A DNA stretch of 64,000 bases from the NCBI GenBank assembly GCA_030680835.1, contig JAUXUD010000062.1:1-64000 (forward strand), given 5' to 3'. This DNA is from Bacteroidota bacterium. GTDB taxonomy: Bacteria > Bacteroidota > Bacteroidia > UKL13-3. Positions 39,932 through 49,618 of the stretch are shown piece after piece (position 1 is the first letter of the stretch; each line of letters begins with the position of its first letter). The position numbers and the translations under genes were made by a program. Under the pieces are notes generated by a model. It searched no databases. It was not told the origin of the DNA and saw nothing but the letters and a program-made list of their open reading frames with translations.

Positions 39932-42049
39932 ATGCGTAAAGAACCAAAGAGATACTTAGTAACGGCAGCATTGCCTTATGCAAACGGACCTGTACATATT
40001 GGCCATTTGGCGGGATGTTATTTGCCGGCAGATATTTATGTGCGCTTTTTAAAGGCACAAGGGAAGGATGTAATTTTTATTTGTGGCAGCGATGAGCACG
40101 GCGTTCCCATAACCCTTAAAGCCAAAAACGAAGGAATTACCCCGCAGCAGGTAGTCGACAAATACGATGGCATCATGAAAAATGCCTTCAAAGACTTTGG
40201 AATTGATTTTACGTATTACGGCAGAACATCTTCAAAAACGCATCACGATACGGCTCAGGAATTTTTTAAAAACCTGTATGATAAAGGAATTTTTAAAGAA
40301 GAAATTACGCAGCAATATTATGATGTAGAAGCCAGTCAGTTTTTGGCCGACCGATATATTACCGGCACCTGCCCGCGTTGTGGTAACCCCGGCGCTTACG
40401 GCGATCAGTGCGAGAAATGCGGAACTGCTCTTAGTCCTACCGATTTAATCAATCCCAAATCAGCTTTAAGTGGCAATGTACCGGTATTAAAAGAAACCAA
40501 AAACTGGTTTTTACCCATGGGTGAAATTCAGCAAACTGAGCAGTTTCAAAACTATATCAAACGGTTCAGCCAATGGAAATCAAATATAAAAGGACAGTGT
40601 AACAGTTGGCTAACCGAAGGTTTGCAATCGCGGGCTATGACCCGCGATTTGGACTGGGGTGTGCCGGTGCCTATAGAGGGACCAGAGGCAAGCGGCAAAG
40701 TGCTGTATGTTTGGTTTGATGCACCCATCGGGTATATTTCTGCTACCAAGGAATATTTTGAAATAAATTCCAATCCGATAGCTATCGGATCCCAAATCCC
40801 AAATCCTAAATGGGAAACATATTGGCAAGACCAAGATACCGCTCTGATCCATTTTATAGGCAAAGATAATATTGTGTTTCATGCCATTATTTTTCCTATG
40901 ATGCTGATGGCACACGGTGATTTTATTTTACCAACCAACGTACCCGCCAATGAGTTTTTAAATCTTGAAGGGGATAAAATTTCAACTTCACGAAACTGGG
41001 CTGTTTGGCTGCATGAGTATTTAACAGATTTCCCCGATAAGCAGGATGAACTGCGTTATGTTTTAACCAGCATTGCACCCGAAACCAAGGATAGTGAATT
41101 TACCTGGAAAGATTTTCAAACCCGGGTAAACAGTGAGTTGGTAAGTATTTTTGGCAATTTTGTAAACCGGGTTCTGGTTTTATGCGAAAAATATTATGCA
41201 GGTTTGGTTCCTGAAATAAACATAAAATTAAAGGATGAAAAACTTATAAAAGCCAGGCAAACCTGCATGGATCATGTTGCTGAGAGTTTACAACAAATGC
41301 AGCTAAATCTGGAGGCCATTAAACTAAGGGATGCACAAGCAGAGTTTATCAATGTGGCGCGGGCAGGAAACAAATATCTGGCTGATACAGAACCCTGGAA
41401 GCTGATAAAAACAGATGCAGAAAGTGTGAAACAAATATTGATTGATGCCTTGCAAATTTGTGCTAAATTAGCTATTGCAGCCGAACCGTTTTTGCCGCAT
41501 ACTTCCGCAAAATTAAAGCTCATGCTGAACGCAAAAGACCTTGATTGGAAAGGATTGTTTAATGAAACTCTTATTGGTTCAAACCAACAGCTAAACAAAT
41601 CCGAAATATTATATAAACAAGTGGAAGACGAAGATATTCAGAAGCAGCTCGAACGTTTGGAACGCATTAAAAAAGCCAACCATCTTGAACCTAAACCCAA
41701 TGAAACTTTGCACGAAGTGAAGGCAGACATTAGCTATGAAGATTTTGATAAATTAGATTTGCGCGTAGGCAAAATTTTAGAGGCGATTAAAGTTCCCAAA
41801 GCCGATAAATTATTAAAGTTAACGGTAGATTTGGGTTTCGAAAAACGCACCATCCTTTCAGGCATTGCCGAGTATTACAAGCCCGAAGAACTGGTGGGCA
41901 AGTTGGTAACCGTTGTGGCCAATCTGGCACCACGCAAAATCCGCGGCATCGAAAGCCAGGGCATGTTGTTAATGGCCGGCAATGATTTTGGAAAATTGCT
42001 GAGCGTAGGTCCCGAAGCCGATATTGAATTGGGTAGCATTGTTAAATAG
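39932..42049 (+). CDS. metG: Methionyl-tRNA synthetase
   Basis: 705 aa; [20 protein letters not shown], zinc motif [30 protein letters not shown]-terminal EMAP/Trbp111-like domain. Confidence 0.98.
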   Translation: MRKEPKRYLVTAALPYANGPVHIGHLAGCYLPADIYVRFLKAQGKDVIFICGSDEHGVPITLKAKNEGITPQQVVDKYDGIMKNAFKDFGIDFTYYGRTSSKTHHDTAQEFFKNLYDKGIFKEEITQQYYDVEASQFLADRYITGTCPRCGNPGAYGDQCEKCGTALSPTDLINPKSALSGNVPVLKETKNWFLPMGEIQQTEQFQNYIKRFSQWKSNIKGQCNSWLTEGLQSRAMTRDLDWGVPVPIEGPEASGKVLYVWFDAPIGYISATKEYFEINSNPIAIGSQIPNPKWETYWQDQDTALIHFIGKDNIVFHAIIFPMMLMAHGDFILPTNVPANEFLNLEGDKISTSRNWAVWLHEYLTDFPDKQDELRYVLTSIAPETKDSEFTWKDFQTRVNSELVSIFGNFVNRVLVLCEKYYAGLVPEINIKLKDEKLIKARQTCMDHVAESLQQMQLNLEAIKLRDAQAEFINVARAGNKYLADTEPWKLIKTDAESVKQILIDALQICAKLAIAAEPFLPHTSAKLKLMLNAKDLDWKGLFNETLIGSNQQLNKSEILYKQVEDEDIQKQLERLERIKKANHLEPKPNETLHEVKADISYEDFDKLDLRVGKILEAIKVPKADKLLKLTVDLGFEKRTILSGIAEYYKPEELVGKLVTVVANLAPRKIRGIESQGMLLMAGNDFGKLLSVGPEADIELGSIVK

Positions 42050-42079
42050 GAAATTAATGCAAATAAACCGGCGCAATAT

Positions 42080-42574
42080 TTAATAAACCAAAACAAAATG
42101 GGTGGCATTACTCACAGTATTTAATCTGCGTAAACCGGGATTGATATAATATATAACATAAGGTACAACCACTGCGTTTCCGGCAATAAAAATACTTGCC
42201 GCCGTTATTCCAACATCTGCATCCCCTGAAATCATGGCTCCTATCAGGTTGAGTTCTGCCAGCGTAATAAATCCTGCCACGCTCCATGCTACCCAGGGCT
42301 TTTGTTGATTGCCAATACAGATCAGGGAATAAAATGGAATGAAACCCTGTGTAGCTGTGGTAAATCCCGAATCGCTTACACTAATTATTTTGTCAATAAG
42401 AAAGTCCTTTTGCAAACCTGTTTTAAATTTAACCAAATTACCAACCATAAATTTAGTTGAACGCGCTTTTACTTCGTCGTATAATTTAAATCCCTTTTGG
42501 GCATAGAGCAATTGTACATTTAAAAATAAGAACAATAACAGTAGTTTTCTCATCTTATAAAGACTCTTCAGCAA
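42080..42574 (-). CDS. Hypothetical secreted/membrane protein
   Basis: MRKLLLLFLFLNVQLLYAQ signal; downstream partner of 42555-43055. Confidence 0.55.
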   Translation of the reverse strand: MLKSLYKMRKLLLLFLFLNVQLLYAQKGFKLYDEVKARSTKFMVGNLVKFKTGLQKDFLIDKIISVSDSGFTTATQGFIPFYSLICIGNQQKPWVAWSVAGFITLAELNLIGAMISGDADVGITAASIFIAGNAVVVPYVIYYINPGLRRLNTVSNATHFVLVY

Positions 42575-43055
42575 GTGATAAATTAATGCCCCGGATGAGT
42601 TCTCTTTTTGGCGTAATCAGCCAAATCGGGATAGCTGCCGTTTCAATAAAAAAAGCACTTACAAGCATTCCTTCACCAAAATACTTCCATCTCATGGCAG
42701 AGGTAATTTCAATATCAGTAGGTTGAAAAGTGTATGCTATGGTTGAACTCATAAAAAGTCCAATCGTGTATAATATAGGTTTGCCATAGCGTTTAAATGC
42801 ATTTCGGGGTGTAAAGCGAATACTGTTGATGGAAGCCAGGGCTAAATGCTTTCCTCCGAATAAATATAAGGTATCGTTATGAACCGATTTAATATAAGCG
42901 GAGAATTCTTTGTTGTTTGAAACAGTTGTTAGCCATACATGGTGCATGAAACCTATTTTATAATGTTCGTGGCTTATCGTATTTGTAATTACCAGCTTTT
43001 GTGCAGACGCAGCAAAACATAATAAAAATAGCAAACAGCAAAACAGGATTTTCAT
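42555..43055 (-). CDS. Hypothetical secreted/membrane protein
   Basis: MKILFCCLLFLLCFAASAQ signal; similar layout to the downstream ORF. Confidence 0.55.
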   Translation of the reverse strand: MKILFCCLLFLLCFAASAQKLVITNTISHEHYKIGFMHHVWLTTVSNNKEFSAYIKSVHNDTLYLFGGKHLALASINSIRFTPRNAFKRYGKPILYTIGLFMSSTIAYTFQPTDIEITSAMRWKYFGEGMLVSAFFIETAAIPIWLITPKRELIRGINLSLAEESL

Positions 43056-43119
43056 AATTTAAAAATGTAAAACTACTGCGTTTTAAATTAATATTTTTAA
43101 AGAATTTCACCCGCCCCTT

Positions 43120-44028
43120 TCATTCCTCCTGCGGCACGTTCGCTCTGGGCCCCAGATAAATCTTTCTGCTTAGTGTGCTGCTTCTGCCTATCTGCAATTT
43201 AATTTCATATTCACCGATTGGAAATTCTGCCGAACTCAGGGTACAGGTTTTGCTATAGCTACCCGATTTGGTTTGGGTGGCAGGCATCAGTTCTTTTACA
43301 ATATCACCATTGCTGTTGTATAGAATTATACTTACTGTATTTGATTTCAATACCTCATATTCAAACCAGCAACTGATGCTGTAAATCTCACGGGTTTCGC
43401 GGGTGGCCATGCTGTTTCTGTTTTTTTGCGGCACTTCAGGTGGCAGCGGTTTCCCGGTGGCAGTACTTAAAAATTCTCTCAAAAACTTTTGTTGTAAGGG
43501 ATCATCACCGCTAACAGATGCAATATCTAAATTATCCGTTAATGCCCATACTGCGTTTTGAGCCATACTATTCTGGTATTTTTTTTCTTCAATGAGTTTC
43601 GCTAAATGAAATAAATTTCCGGTGCTCATGGGCCCAGGTTTAAAGGTTATATTGGGGTCGGGAGCATCGTCGTGTTTCTCACTGCACATGGCATATAACT
43701 TTACATTTCTTGACTGGTGCGGCTGAAGTTCGGTAATCGAATTTTGGGTTACCAGCATATTTTGAACCTCTGAACTATCAGCAGTTAAAAATCTGCCCGT
43801 TTCAAGGTTAACTTTCAGTACATTGCCTGTAAGGTTTGTAATTTTCATGCCCATGCATTTGCCATAATGCGAACTCGAATTCACGCCATCAATTGAGCCC
43901 AAACCCCGGATGTCGACTTTAATCATTTTTTTTTGAAGGGCTGTGTTTAAACTGATTGTTTGAACTGCCCGGGCGGCTTGGGTTGCCATTACCAACAGCA
44001 ATACCCAAAGGTAAATTACACTTTTCAT
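43120..44028 (-). CDS. Hypothetical secreted protein
   Basis: 302 aa; signal peptide; C-terminal T9SS-like segment IILYNSNGDIVKELMPATQTKSGSYSKTCTLSSAEFPIGEYEIKL. Confidence 0.6.
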   Translation of the reverse strand: MKSVIYLWVLLLVMATQAARAVQTISLNTALQKKMIKVDIRGLGSIDGVNSSSHYGKCMGMKITNLTGNVLKVNLETGRFLTADSSEVQNMLVTQNSITELQPHQSRNVKLYAMCSEKHDDAPDPNITFKPGPMSTGNLFHLAKLIEEKKYQNSMAQNAVWALTDNLDIASVSGDDPLQQKFLREFLSTATGKPLPPEVPQKNRNSMATRETREIYSISCWFEYEVLKSNTVSIILYNSNGDIVKELMPATQTKSGSYSKTCTLSSAEFPIGEYEIKLQIGRSSTLSRKIYLGPRANVPQEE

Positions 44029-44130
44029 TTTTATACAATTAAGGAACTATGAAAGTGTAATTTTCTAATACATATACTTGCGTATTTTATTGTACTAACG
44101 CAAGCCGGTCACAGTAAATTGTATAAACCC

Positions 44131-47100
44131 TTATCTGCTCCGGTTCAAAATAATTTTTACCGGATAACTTACTCCTTTATCAGTAAGTATCTGCAAGTGA
44201 TAAACCCCGTCAGCCAGACCTTCCATATCAACAATAGCTTCCTGACTCCGGTTGCCTGTTATTTGTATTTTTACGGTTGAGCCTAAAATATTTATTACTT
44301 CAATTGACTTCAGATATACACCCGGTTTTATAGCTGATACTTTTATGTTTCCGCTTGTTGGATTTGGATATACTTCAAATGCATTCGCTTCATCAATTTC
44401 AGTTATACCACTTGGCATAACATTCATTACATTTGATAAAATGCGAATGTTATTTCCTGTACCTGCTGTGCAATTTATGCTTTGGGTTAATTCAATTAAA
44501 TAACGAATGGCGCCGCTTGGTGGTAATGAATCAATATACGAAGTTGCGCTTATCGGGATTTGTTTTATTGAAACAAACGAACCGCCATTAACGCTTCTCA
44601 AAACAAGCTGGAAGTTCGCAAATACTGAACCCAAATAGGGAATCCACACTATTGAATTCATGCTGTTGCCCAAAGTAATTGCTGTTCCGCTAATCGCCCG
44701 GTGTACCTCACTTGCCGTTGATTCGTTTCCGCAACTGTCAACCGCTTTTATCAGGTAATAATAAGCTTGAGCAGGCATTGAGGTTATATCAATTACTGAA
44801 CTTTGGTTTGTAAATGAGGTGCTGTTAAATAAAATAAAAGGTCCGGCCATTGAGCTGCTTGTATATAACCTGAACAGAGCAACCCCAACATCCTGTCTCT
44901 TGTTCCATACAATTCTGTTGTGTCCGCTAATGGTATCAACGGTTACTGCGCAAATTTCCTGTCCGTTGTATATGGGTTTATAGTTTATTAATACCGAATC
45001 TTTAAGCATACACGCATTTGAATCAGTAACCGTTACTGTTGCATAACCCGGATGTAAATTGATGGCATTAAAACTTGTTTGAACCGGTATGGTATTCCAG
45101 CTATATTGGTAAGGTGGGGTTCCGCCTGTTAATATAATTCCGGCTGTACCATCATTACTTCCCAGGCATCTGGCATTGGTATAATGCATGCTCTTTATAA
45201 TCGTGGGGACATCATTAATGAGAATAGATGTTGTTGCCTGGCATCCGATTGAATCTATTGCAAAAAATGTTTTCGTTCCTGCATTTAAGTAATAGAATAC
45301 ATTATTTCCCTGATAAGATGAACCCGATAATTTGTATTGAAAAGGTGCGCTGCCATTGTTCACACTCAAGATTACAGTAGCGTTATAATCTCCGTGACAT
45401 AGAATCCCCGTGCTTAAGTTTGCGCTTAAAGCCATTGCGGTGGTAGGTTCGGTGATGGCGAGGCGGATTGAATCCATTTGGTTTAAACTGTCTTTTAAGG
45501 TAAACAAATATGATCCTGCCCCAAGGTTATTGAAGGTTGCACTGCTTTGGTAAGCTCCATTGTTAAATTTATATTGAACCGGACCGATGGTTCCACTTGA
45601 GGTAAACACAGCCTGTCCGCTTAGTTCCCCCTTGCATTTTACGTTATTAAACGACACCAGGGTTAATAATAATGAGATATCTATGGAATCATAAATAAGA
45701 TAAGATCCGCAAGCACCGCCTGATAAGTTCAGAATAATCTTATATCTTCCGCTTTGGATAAAGGAATATGATGAGATGCTATCTGCATTAATGGTTGTGA
45801 AGGCATTGCTGTTTGGTGATGTTTCTATTTGCCATTTCGTTTGGGCCGGGTTATTACTGATAGAATTCGTGCGGGTATATTTAAATTTACGTGTATGAGA
45901 CCCGGTAATAATTTTATTTATAATTGCTTCAGGACCCGGATTTACATAAATAACAATGGTTCTGGAGCTTTTAGCAGGGATCGGGCAAATGCGGTCTTTG
46001 GAGGTCAATACAAAGACATAAGGAGTGTTCCTGCCGGAATTTGAAGGTGCAGTCCAGCAAAATTTCATACTGTCCAACTTGGGTCCGTTTATTGCTCTGA
46101 GTAATGGATTATAAAGAGGTACAAATGTTGCACCGGGCATATTTGTCGGGTTGCTCCAGCTTAGGTCAGTGGTGTCGTAATCGGCATTTTTAAAGGCTGA
46201 ATAAATCCTGCAAAACCTTTGGTTCTCGCAAATTCTTATGGAATCACCGGTATAAATAAGGGAGCCAAGCGAGGCTCCGGTTGAATCATATTTTCGCACA
46301 GTTACTGATGAATTTGCTGCACAGATCTGGCTGTAGATCTGGTGATCTCTTCGCGTAATACCCATTAAAGTTGGCACTCCGCCAATGGTTTTCCATTGTT
46401 TTACTTCTATCACTAAATTCGCTACAAATACACCCAGAGGCCTGAAGCGTATATCACCGGTAAGTGGATTTATATTTATTCCAATTGGAGGTGAGTAAGG
46501 AGGACTTTGAAGAGGTGCGCCCAGGTATGGAAATGGAACAATTGGGCTGTATGGAGAAACGTATGGAGCAGAAGATCCCGGACCTGTTAATGAGTAACCA
46601 AAAGCATAGCTTAAAGAGTCTCCGTCTGGATCGCTTGCATTAGTGCTAATCTGTGCGTCCTGGCCGGCACACACCACAAATGATAAGGGATTATTAAATA
46701 TAGGAGAAGAATTACATGGAGAAGTGCATCTGTTAATGATGGCTACTGAGTAAAATATAAGACTCGACGGATTAGAGAGTGTGGTAATAGCCGCATTTCT
46801 ACAGCATTCTGAATAACTTATATTTACCATACAACAATTTGCAGGCAGATTGCCCAGGTTCACTAATCCTTTAAAAGTATAAACTTCAATTCCGGGTGAA
46901 AAAGAGCCGGGAGTACGTGAGCCGCAATTTGAACAAATTGAGATTGTACTATTGCATAATTGCACCACATCAAACCCGCTGGCCACAGTATCAATCAAGA
47001 GTGCCTGGCTGAAACTGCCTGAACAAGAGCCAGAAGCAATGTTGACGGTTCTTGAACAAGTATTACTTAGTGGTCCACTCGGACAATTTGAGCAAACAGA

Positions 47101-47274
47101 ACCACCGGAACAGTCTTGATAATATTTCAGGGTTACAAGATAAATGTTGGGTGTTGGAGTACAAGCATAAAATATTTCGCTTCCAATCATATGTGATGCG
47201 AAAGAAGGATTTGTAAAAGAAATTCCTAAACCTAAACAAACTGTAAATAAGAATTTATACATACAGTTTTTCAT
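44131..47274 (-). CDS. Giant SprB-repeat T9SS surface protein, paralog A (3 SprB-like repeats)
   Basis: 1047 aa; SHMIGSEIFYACTPTPNIYLVTLKYYQDCSGG; repeats such as FNNVKCKGELSGQAVFTSSGTIGPVQYKFNNGAYQSS; C-terminal VYPNPTSGNIKVSA. Confidence 0.85.
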   Translation of the reverse strand: MKNCMYKFLFTVCLGLGISFTNPSFASHMIGSEIFYACTPTPNIYLVTLKYYQDCSGGSVCSNCPSGPLSNTCSRTVNIASGSCSGSFSQALLIDTVASGFDVVQLCNSTISICSNCGSRTPGSFSPGIEVYTFKGLVNLGNLPANCCMVNISYSECCRNAAITTLSNPSSLIFYSVAIINRCTSPCNSSPIFNNPLSFVVCAGQDAQISTNASDPDGDSLSYAFGYSLTGPGSSAPYVSPYSPIVPFPYLGAPLQSPPYSPPIGININPLTGDIRFRPLGVFVANLVIEVKQWKTIGGVPTLMGITRRDHQIYSQICAANSSVTVRKYDSTGASLGSLIYTGDSIRICENQRFCRIYSAFKNADYDTTDLSWSNPTNMPGATFVPLYNPLLRAINGPKLDSMKFCWTAPSNSGRNTPYVFVLTSKDRICPIPAKSSRTIVIYVNPGPEAIINKIITGSHTRKFKYTRTNSISNNPAQTKWQIETSPNSNAFTTINADSISSYSFIQSGRYKIILNLSGGACGSYLIYDSIDISLLLTLVSFNNVKCKGELSGQAVFTSSGTIGPVQYKFNNGAYQSSATFNNLGAGSYLFTLKDSLNQMDSIRLAITEPTTAMALSANLSTGILCHGDYNATVILSVNNGSAPFQYKLSGSSYQGNNVFYYLNAGTKTFFAIDSIGCQATTSILINDVPTIIKSMHYTNARCLGSNDGTAGIILTGGTPPYQYSWNTIPVQTSFNAINLHPGYATVTVTDSNACMLKDSVLINYKPIYNGQEICAVTVDTISGHNRIVWNKRQDVGVALFRLYTSSSMAGPFILFNSTSFTNQSSVIDITSMPAQAYYYLIKAVDSCGNESTASEVHRAISGTAITLGNSMNSIVWIPYLGSVFANFQLVLRSVNGGSFVSIKQIPISATSYIDSLPPSGAIRYLIELTQSINCTAGTGNNIRILSNVMNVMPSGITEIDEANAFEVYPNPTSGNIKVSAIKPGVYLKSIEVINILGSTVKIQITGNRSQEAIVDMEGLADGVYHLQILTDKGVSYPVKIILNRSR

Positions 47275-47402
47275 GATTGATAAGAATTAGGGGATAAATA
47301 AATTAATTATCCAACTGCAAAGTGAAGTATAATTTATGTTTATAAATTCATAAAAAGCAGGGGATATATAAATATTTTCATAATATATTAAAGTCAGGCT
47401 TA

Positions 47403-47612
47403 ATGGCTCAGGCTAAAAATCATCTCAACCGATGGTTCACAAAAATGACCCAGAATAAAAATCATCTCATCCATTGGTTCACGCAAGCGGCTCAGACTAA
47501 AAATCATCACATCCGAGGGTTCACGAAAATGACTCAGTTTAGAAATCATCTCATCCATCGGTTCAAAAAAATGACCCAGACTAAAAATCATCATATCCGG
47601 CGGTTCACGCAA
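47403..47612. repeat. 42-bp minisatellite, 5 units (block 1)
   Basis: ATGACYCAGAMTAAAAATCATCWCATCCRNSGGTTCACGMAA repeated exactly every 42 bp. Confidence 0.95.
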
Positions 47613-47655
47613 GAGGCATTGCGGATAAAAAACAGGGCCCGAGGTCACGTGTATT

Positions 47656-47741
47656 GCCATTTTTGAATGCTGTTATTCCATTTCCGGGAGCTGCAATGCC
47701 GTTTTTGCAATCCACCGGGAAATAAATAGGATATAATTTAA
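47656..47741. repeat. 42-bp minisatellite, ~2 degenerate units (block 2)
   Basis: GCCATTTTTGAA at 47656 and GCCGTTTTTGCA at 47698, 42 bp apart. Confidence 0.5.
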
Positions 47742-47801
47742 TATAAACCAGATTGTGTAAACTCTTTAATTGTTGAGCCAGGCCACAAAAGTGAAATGCC
47801 A

Positions 47802-47969
47802 TATGATGTAATTTTTGCGCTACGCCTTATAAAGATGGCGTTGGGTGATATAGTTTTTGCGTCAGAGCATTTTTTTGATTCGTTAGATGATGTAATTTTT
47901 GATCCAGATCATCTGATTATGCCGCCGGAACAAATAATTTTTGAGCCTTGCCATAGCGACATGCGGGTT
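47802..47969. repeat. 42-bp minisatellite, 4 units in inverse orientation (block 3)
   Basis: YDVIFALRLIKMAL/GDIVFASEHFFDSL/DDVIFDPDHLIMPP/EQIIFEPCHSDMRV matches the reverse-strand reading of block 1 (DEMIFILGHFCEPS). Confidence 0.75.
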
Positions 47970-48113
47970 AATTTTGCTAATTTAAAATAAAGCGGTAATC
48001 TTGTTAACCCTGCCACAAATCAGGGTTACTTACAAAACGGTTGCAAGTGACCCGGTAAAAGAAAGGGGGATAAAGAAGTTAGCCACAATATTAAAACGAC
48101 AAAACCTAAGAAT

Positions 48114-48299
48114 ATGATTACAAAATGGACAATAAAAAATTTTAAATCAGTATCAAAAAAAACTGAACTAAAATTTGAACCTCTGACAATTTTTGCTGGT
48201 GCAAACAGCTCAGGTAAAAGTACAATAATTCAAAGCCTACTTTTAACAACTCAGACAATCCAAAATCCTGTTACTTCTGGAGAATACGCGCAAACTTAG
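48114..48299 (+). pseudogene. Truncated AAA-family ATPase, N-terminal fragment
   Basis: MITKWTIKNFKSVSKKTELKFEPLTIFAGANSSGKSTIIQSLLLTTQTIQNP: Walker A present, then stop. Confidence 0.8.
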
Positions 48300-48516
48300 G
48301 GCATTATACGAGGAAATTTTAAATATAAACATGAAAGAGGCACATGAGTTAAGAGAAGGAAAGAGTGGAGGAAGCAATCAGATATCTCATAAGGGGTATT
48401 TAGCATGGAGAAGAGATATTGATTATGAGTTTCATTTGCATTATTGGAAAAAAGGAAATGAACTAATTTTTACAGATGTGGTTCACCATAACGATTTTAA
48501 AATTACTAAAATATAA
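48289..48516 (+). pseudogene. C-terminal gene fragment fused to the ATPase remnant
   Basis: Reading through 48289-48516 gives KLRALYEEILNINMKEAHELREGKSGGSNQISHKGYLAWRRDIDYEFHLHYWKKGNELIFTDVVHHNDFKI, open upstream of the called ATG. Confidence 0.55.
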
Positions 48517-48520
48517 ATAC

Positions 48521-48658
48521 TGTGGCCAACACATGATATAGTGCATGCGGGTTTCAGCGGGTTTCGAAAGTTCATGGCTCGTAAAAAAGGTCGGTGTAAA
48601 CAGATAGGAAATTGCTTCGTAATCCCACACGAAACCATACCATCAAACGTTAGGCACA
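48521..48658. other. attC-like foldback / dispersed accessory-gene element
   Basis: TGTGGCCAAC (48521-48530) and GTTAGGCACA (48649-48658) are near-inverse ends; inner GGTTTCG (48560-48566) pairs with CGAAACC (48630-48636). Confidence 0.45.
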
Positions 48659-48675
48659 ATTATTAAGACGACAAT

Positions 48676-49566
48676 ATGGAGACATTCGGAGACAAATTAT
48701 TTGGACGAGTAAATTCTGCAAGAAACGCACTTTTTTTGCAAGGAGAAATTGCACAATTGACATATCAGTCTTTTGACAAGTATGTGCAACTAATTGACGA
48801 ATCAAAAGAAACAGAAATTGAAGTTACATATCCAATTGGTTACCGACCTGACAATACACCAATCAATACGACACATAAATATACAAAAGAAAAATTAATC
48901 GGACGCTACCAGTACCTTGGACTTACACAACTACCTATTAACGGTATTTATCAATTAGTAACAACAATAGAAACATTGCTTGGTGAAATTCTAAGAGACA
49001 CTTTAATTGAATTTCCAGTTAAAATTTCAAACAAACGCAAGCTTGACTTTGAGATTGTACTTGAAGCAAAATCACTTGAAGAAATAAAAATTGTATTGGT
49101 AAACTCCATAATCAATGAGCTTTCTTACAAATCACCTAAAGACTTTGCTGAAGAGTTTTCAAAGTATGTTGGAATAAATCTTTTAGAGAAACCATCATTT
49201 CACAAATACATTGAGTTGAAAGCGACACGTGATATATTCATACACAATCAAGGTATTGCAAATGAAATATACTTATCAAAAGCTGACACATTAGCGAGAG
49301 TAAAATCTGGACAATATTTACATGTTGACATTCAATATTTTTTACAATCATATGAATGTTGTTTACAAATAACTGAAATATTAGACGAGGCTTTAAACAA
49401 GATATGGCCAAGTTTAGAATACAATAAAAGTAAGACACAAAATTTAGAAGGACAAAAAGCTGTCGCAATAGAACAAGCAATTGAGCAGGCTGAGTTAGTT
49501 GAGAAAGAAGAAAAAGTAAAACGCATTAAAAAGACAACCAAGAAAGTAACAACAAAAAAGAAATAA
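48676..49566 (+). CDS. HEPN-like protein (putative RNase) with Lys-rich tail
   Basis: 296 aa; RX4H motif in ELKATRDIFIHNQGIANEIYL; tail KVKRIKKTTKKVTTKKK. Confidence 0.6.
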   Translation: METFGDKLFGRVNSARNALFLQGEIAQLTYQSFDKYVQLIDESKETEIEVTYPIGYRPDNTPINTTHKYTKEKLIGRYQYLGLTQLPINGIYQLVTTIETLLGEILRDTLIEFPVKISNKRKLDFEIVLEAKSLEEIKIVLVNSIINELSYKSPKDFAEEFSKYVGINLLEKPSFHKYIELKATRDIFIHNQGIANEIYLSKADTLARVKSGQYLHVDIQYFLQSYECCLQITEILDEALNKIWPSLEYNKSKTQNLEGQKAVAIEQAIEQAELVEKEEKVKRIKKTTKKVTTKKK

Positions 49567-49618
49567 CTGTTCATTTGTAAGCAAAAAACTTCTTTAATTC
49601 GTATCTTCGACAGTATAA

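Noticed and set aside
47403-47666. ORF encoding MAQAKNHLNRWFTKMTQNKNHLIHWFTQ... as a real protein
   Set aside because: Both strands are open because the repeat is 42 bp (divisible by 3); no convincing start context. Treated as a repeat unless expression is shown.
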